Shown: positions 6,235 through 8,525 of the stretch, piece after piece | How positions within the stretch are numbered: position 1 is the first letter of the stretch | How the letters are laid out: each line of letters opens with the position of its first letter | Assembly (NCBI GenBank): GCA_015222985.1 | Contig: JADFWI010000375.1 | Coordinates: 1 to 8,525, forward strand | Direction: 5' to 3' | Length of the DNA stretch: 8,525 bases | Source: Pseudomonadota bacterium | GTDB taxonomy: Bacteria > Desulfobacterota > Desulfobacteria > Desulfobacterales > C00003060 | Translations under genes and position numbers: made by a program | Notes under the pieces: model-generated | Told to the model about the DNA's origin: nothing | What the model saw: only the letters and a program-made list of their open reading frames with translations | Database searches by the model: none

Positions 6235-8459
6235 AGATACTGATCAATATTTGTGCTATTTGTCTTTTTCTTGCCACCTATGTTTCTCTTGTTACTGCCC
6301 AGGAGACAATGGAGGACCGGCGTTCTGACGGCTCGCACGTCATTGAAAACCCGGAGCAAATACGCGGAGAAAAACATGAGGAGAAAAAGGCCACTTCCAA
6401 ACCGTCCGTGACCCACAGGGACCTCTTGGCCGAGGCCTGGAAGGTCTACAGGGCGAAAAAATACCCCGAGGCCAAACGCCTGTTTCAAAAGGCCATGCAA
6501 TCCAAAGACGCCGAAGTTCGCAACGATGCTTTACTTGGCCTTGGCTACACCCTGAAAAATATCGGGGAAAACGCCGAGGCCAGGGCGATTTTTGGAAAAC
6601 TTGTCCACAAAGATTACCGCTCGGCGGAAACCGTTCCGGCCCTAGCAGAGCTGCTCTTTGCAGCCGGGGATTGGGAGAAGTCTGAGGAACTCCTCGTGAA
6701 AATGCATCACAAAGAAAGGGAAACGTGGCGCAAGAGACTTGCCTGGAGCTGTTACAGGGCGCAGGATTACCAGTGCGCTATTGAGCACTTTTCGACCCTG
6801 TATTCCTCTGATCCGCAAGAGGAAGAATATCTCCTTGCATGTTGTTATGCCCTGGAAAAGATAGGTCGGGGGCAGGAGGCCATCAACCTCTTGGAAGCTT
6901 GGGAAGGGGGTATGAGTACTGAAATAGCATCTGTAATGAACCGGCTTTATAAACAAAAAGGCGACTCAGAGTACAAAAAAAAGAATTACGCGCAAGCAGA
7001 ACACTATCTGGCCAAAGCCCTAAAAATCGATCCATGGGACGAAGGCGCCATGAGCTTAATTGGCTGGTCACGCTACCACCTGGGGGATCTCGACGGCGCC
7101 CTGTATATCTTCCGAAAAAAATACAGGGATTCAAAATCTCCGGAATCTGCCGGAATCCTTCTTCTTGTTCTGGAAAAGATGGGAAAGGAGAGCCAATTCC
7201 TCTCTGAACTTGCAGCCGACCAAGACCAGGTCCTGAGAAAAATAGCCGGGGATCATTTCTATCAACGAGAAAGCCCGATAAGGGCAGCCCAGACGTTCAA
7301 AAGTTCTGATTCGTGCTACTACAACTGTGACACTCCGTGGGGGGAACTTTTCGGCTATTACCGGTACAGGGACGGCGATGCTGGTCTCTCGAAATTAACC
7401 GAACTCGCTTTTCCTATTAGGTTCCACTATCCAATGCAATGCGGCAGAGAATGGGTGGTTAATATAACGCCCAAATACCTTGACGCAGGTCGTGCCCCCA
7501 CCGAACCATACGCCGGAAAATTCTACAGATCTCTTAACGACCCCGATGTCAATGCCGATTCGTTTGATGACTCTCTCTGGGTATGGGAGCCGGAAATCGC
7601 CTACAATATAGAGGATGTGGTGAATTACGAATTGCGCCTTGGAGCCACGCCAATTGGCGGGGCCGTTGACCCAATGGTAAGGTTTTTCGCCCAGGCATCA
7701 AAAAAAGACGAATGGCATGTCAATCTCCATCAATGCTCGGTGAAGGAATCGATTCTTTCATACGTGGGACAGACAGATCCCTACGGCACGAAGACATGGG
7801 GCAGGGTTCTTAAAACAGGCATCGAGGGTAGCAGGACGTTTTCTTTACATCCACCCTACTGGTTTTCCTTGGATCTCGGGTATGATTACTACTGGGGAAA
7901 AAACGTTAAAGAAAACTATTCCATCTTCGGAACCGCAAGCGCGGGCCGAACCCAGCCGTTCCGGGATGCGGATCTGTCATACGGGCTGTTTTTCTCTTGC
8001 AAGCATTTCCGGCGAAATACAGATTTTTTCACCTTTGGACACGGAGGCTATTTCAGCCCGGACATCTTTTATATTTATGGCCCTTTTCTACGATACGCGA
8101 CCGACCACTGCCGGGACTATTGGTTCGATGGCCAAATTTCGCTCGGGTACAGGCACTATGAGACCGAAGATGCCCCGCATTATCACGAGACCGGCGATGC
8201 TGCTTCTGATCTGAACGAGTCCGCTGGAAACGATTTCACTGGAAGGTATGAGGGCGACACAGAATCAGGTTTGGGGGTTGCCGTGAAGCTTCAGGGCTTA
8301 AAATTTGTCAACGATCATGCGGCCGTGGGTGGAGGGGTCAGTCTGGACAGCACATCAGGATATACCGAGTGGCAGGCCTTACTGACCTTACGTTTATACT
8401 TCCAACCCAGAAAAAAGTTGTGTAGCACAAAAGACCTTTTCAGGACCGTACTTCCTTAA
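6231..8459 (+). CDS. bcsC: Cellulose export protein BcsC: TPR domain plus outer-membrane barrel
   Basis: BcsC bridges the periplasm with TPR repeats and forms the outer-membrane pore for the glucan. The product begins at GTG (overlapping the bcsZ TGA as GTGA) with a signal peptide (about 1-23, VTA|QE), then a charged linker, about seven TPR-like helical pairs (roughly 60-305, e.g. AQAEHYLAKALKIDP), and a C-terminal BCSC_C-type barrel starting near 372 (GYYRYRDGDAG ... ITPKYLDAG ... FTFGHGGYFSPD). At 742 aa it is much shorter than E. coli BcsC (about 1157 aa, roughly 19 repeats). The missing part is TPR, and the barrel seems complete. After the aromatic strand end LRLYF (720-724) come 18 extra, mostly basic residues. 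No good Shine-Dalgarno precedes the GTG, so translation probably depends on coupling to bcsZ. The alternative name is BCSC C-terminal domain protein. Confidence 0.93.
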   Translation: MKILINICAICLFLATYVSLVTAQETMEDRRSDGSHVIENPEQIRGEKHEEKKATSKPSVTHRDLLAEAWKVYRAKKYPEAKRLFQKAMQSKDAEVRNDALLGLGYTLKNIGENAEARAIFGKLVHKDYRSAETVPALAELLFAAGDWEKSEELLVKMHHKERETWRKRLAWSCYRAQDYQCAIEHFSTLYSSDPQEEEYLLACCYALEKIGRGQEAINLLEAWEGGMSTEIASVMNRLYKQKGDSEYKKKNYAQAEHYLAKALKIDPWDEGAMSLIGWSRYHLGDLDGALYIFRKKYRDSKSPESAGILLLVLEKMGKESQFLSELAADQDQVLRKIAGDHFYQRESPIRAAQTFKSSDSCYYNCDTPWGELFGYYRYRDGDAGLSKLTELAFPIRFHYPMQCGREWVVNITPKYLDAGRAPTEPYAGKFYRSLNDPDVNADSFDDSLWVWEPEIAYNIEDVVNYELRLGATPIGGAVDPMVRFFAQASKKDEWHVNLHQCSVKESILSYVGQTDPYGTKTWGRVLKTGIEGSRTFSLHPPYWFSLDLGYDYYWGKNVKENYSIFGTASAGRTQPFRDADLSYGLFFSCKHFRRNTDFFTFGHGGYFSPDIFYIYGPFLRYATDHCRDYWFDGQISLGYRHYETEDAPHYHETGDAASDLNESAGNDFTGRYEGDTESGLGVAVKLQGLKFVNDHAAVGGGVSLDSTSGYTEWQALLTLRLYFQPRKKLCSTKDLFRTVLP

Positions 8460-8477
8460 GAGGAACAACGGGGCCTG

Positions 8478-8512
8478 ATAGCCTTTACAGCTTTACATGC
8501 TGTAAAGGCTAT
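8478..8512 (+). terminator. Terminator-like 14-bp hairpin after bcsC
   Basis: A perfect 14-bp stem (8478-8491, ATAGCCTTTACAGC) pairs with 8499-8512 around the 7-nt loop TTTACAT. It starts 19 nt after the bcsC stop codon, just where an operon end is expected. No T-run follows before the window ends at 8525, so intrinsic termination is unproven. It may instead protect the 3' end of the mRNA or be a repeat element. The stem has high AT content, which makes it weaker than its length suggests. Confidence 0.55.
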
Positions 8513-8525
8513 GCTATCTGAAAAT

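Noticed and set aside
1..8525. CRISPR array, tRNA/rRNA, insertion sequence or phage attachment site
   Set aside because: No regularly spaced repeats, no cloverleaf or rRNA signature, no transposase or integrase reading frame was seen on either strand.

Overview
The window holds one complete bacterial cellulose synthesis operon on the + strand, in the order bcsA - bcsB - bcsZ - bcsC. A non-coding, AT-rich leader (1-441) precedes it and a strong hairpin follows the last stop codon. The architecture (inner-membrane synthase, periplasmic partner, periplasmic GH8 glucanase, outer-membrane TPR/beta-barrel exporter) means a Gram-negative host. The roughly 50 % GC genes, the BcsA sequence style (closer, from memory, to Rhodobacter-type BcsA than to E. 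coli) and the palindromic intergenic repeat at the left edge would fit a deltaproteobacterial (Desulfobacterota-like) genome. That assignment is an inference and not proven here.

Layout: 1-61 carries nested inverted repeats of the dispersed intergenic type; 62-330 is AT-rich with two more inverted repeats and no convincing gene; 386-433 is a short leader with a perfect dyad and hairpins that can pair in competing ways. bcsA starts at 442, 445 or 478 and ends at 2967. bcsB (2943-5204) overlaps bcsA by 25 nt. bcsZ (5197-6234) overlaps bcsB by 8 nt. bcsC (6231-8459) overlaps bcsZ by 4 nt. The overlaps argue for one co-translated mRNA. A 14-bp hairpin lies 19 bases after the bcsC stop.

How they work together: BcsA polymerises glucose from UDP-glucose and threads the chain across the inner membrane when c-di-GMP binds its PilZ domain. 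Membrane-anchored BcsB receives the chain in the periplasm, BcsZ trims stray or tangled glucan there, and BcsC passes the chain through the outer membrane. All catalytic and c-di-GMP-binding motifs of BcsA are intact. No bcsD, bcsQ, bcsE/F/G or diguanylate cyclase lies in the window.

I see no wholly new system. The points that depart from a textbook bcs operon are a roughly 21-residue four-cysteine insertion just before the BcsA DxD motif, a perfect 13-bp palindrome near the 3' end of bcsA, a Glu where the GH8 catalytic base Asp is expected in BcsZ, and a BcsC much shorter than the E. coli protein.
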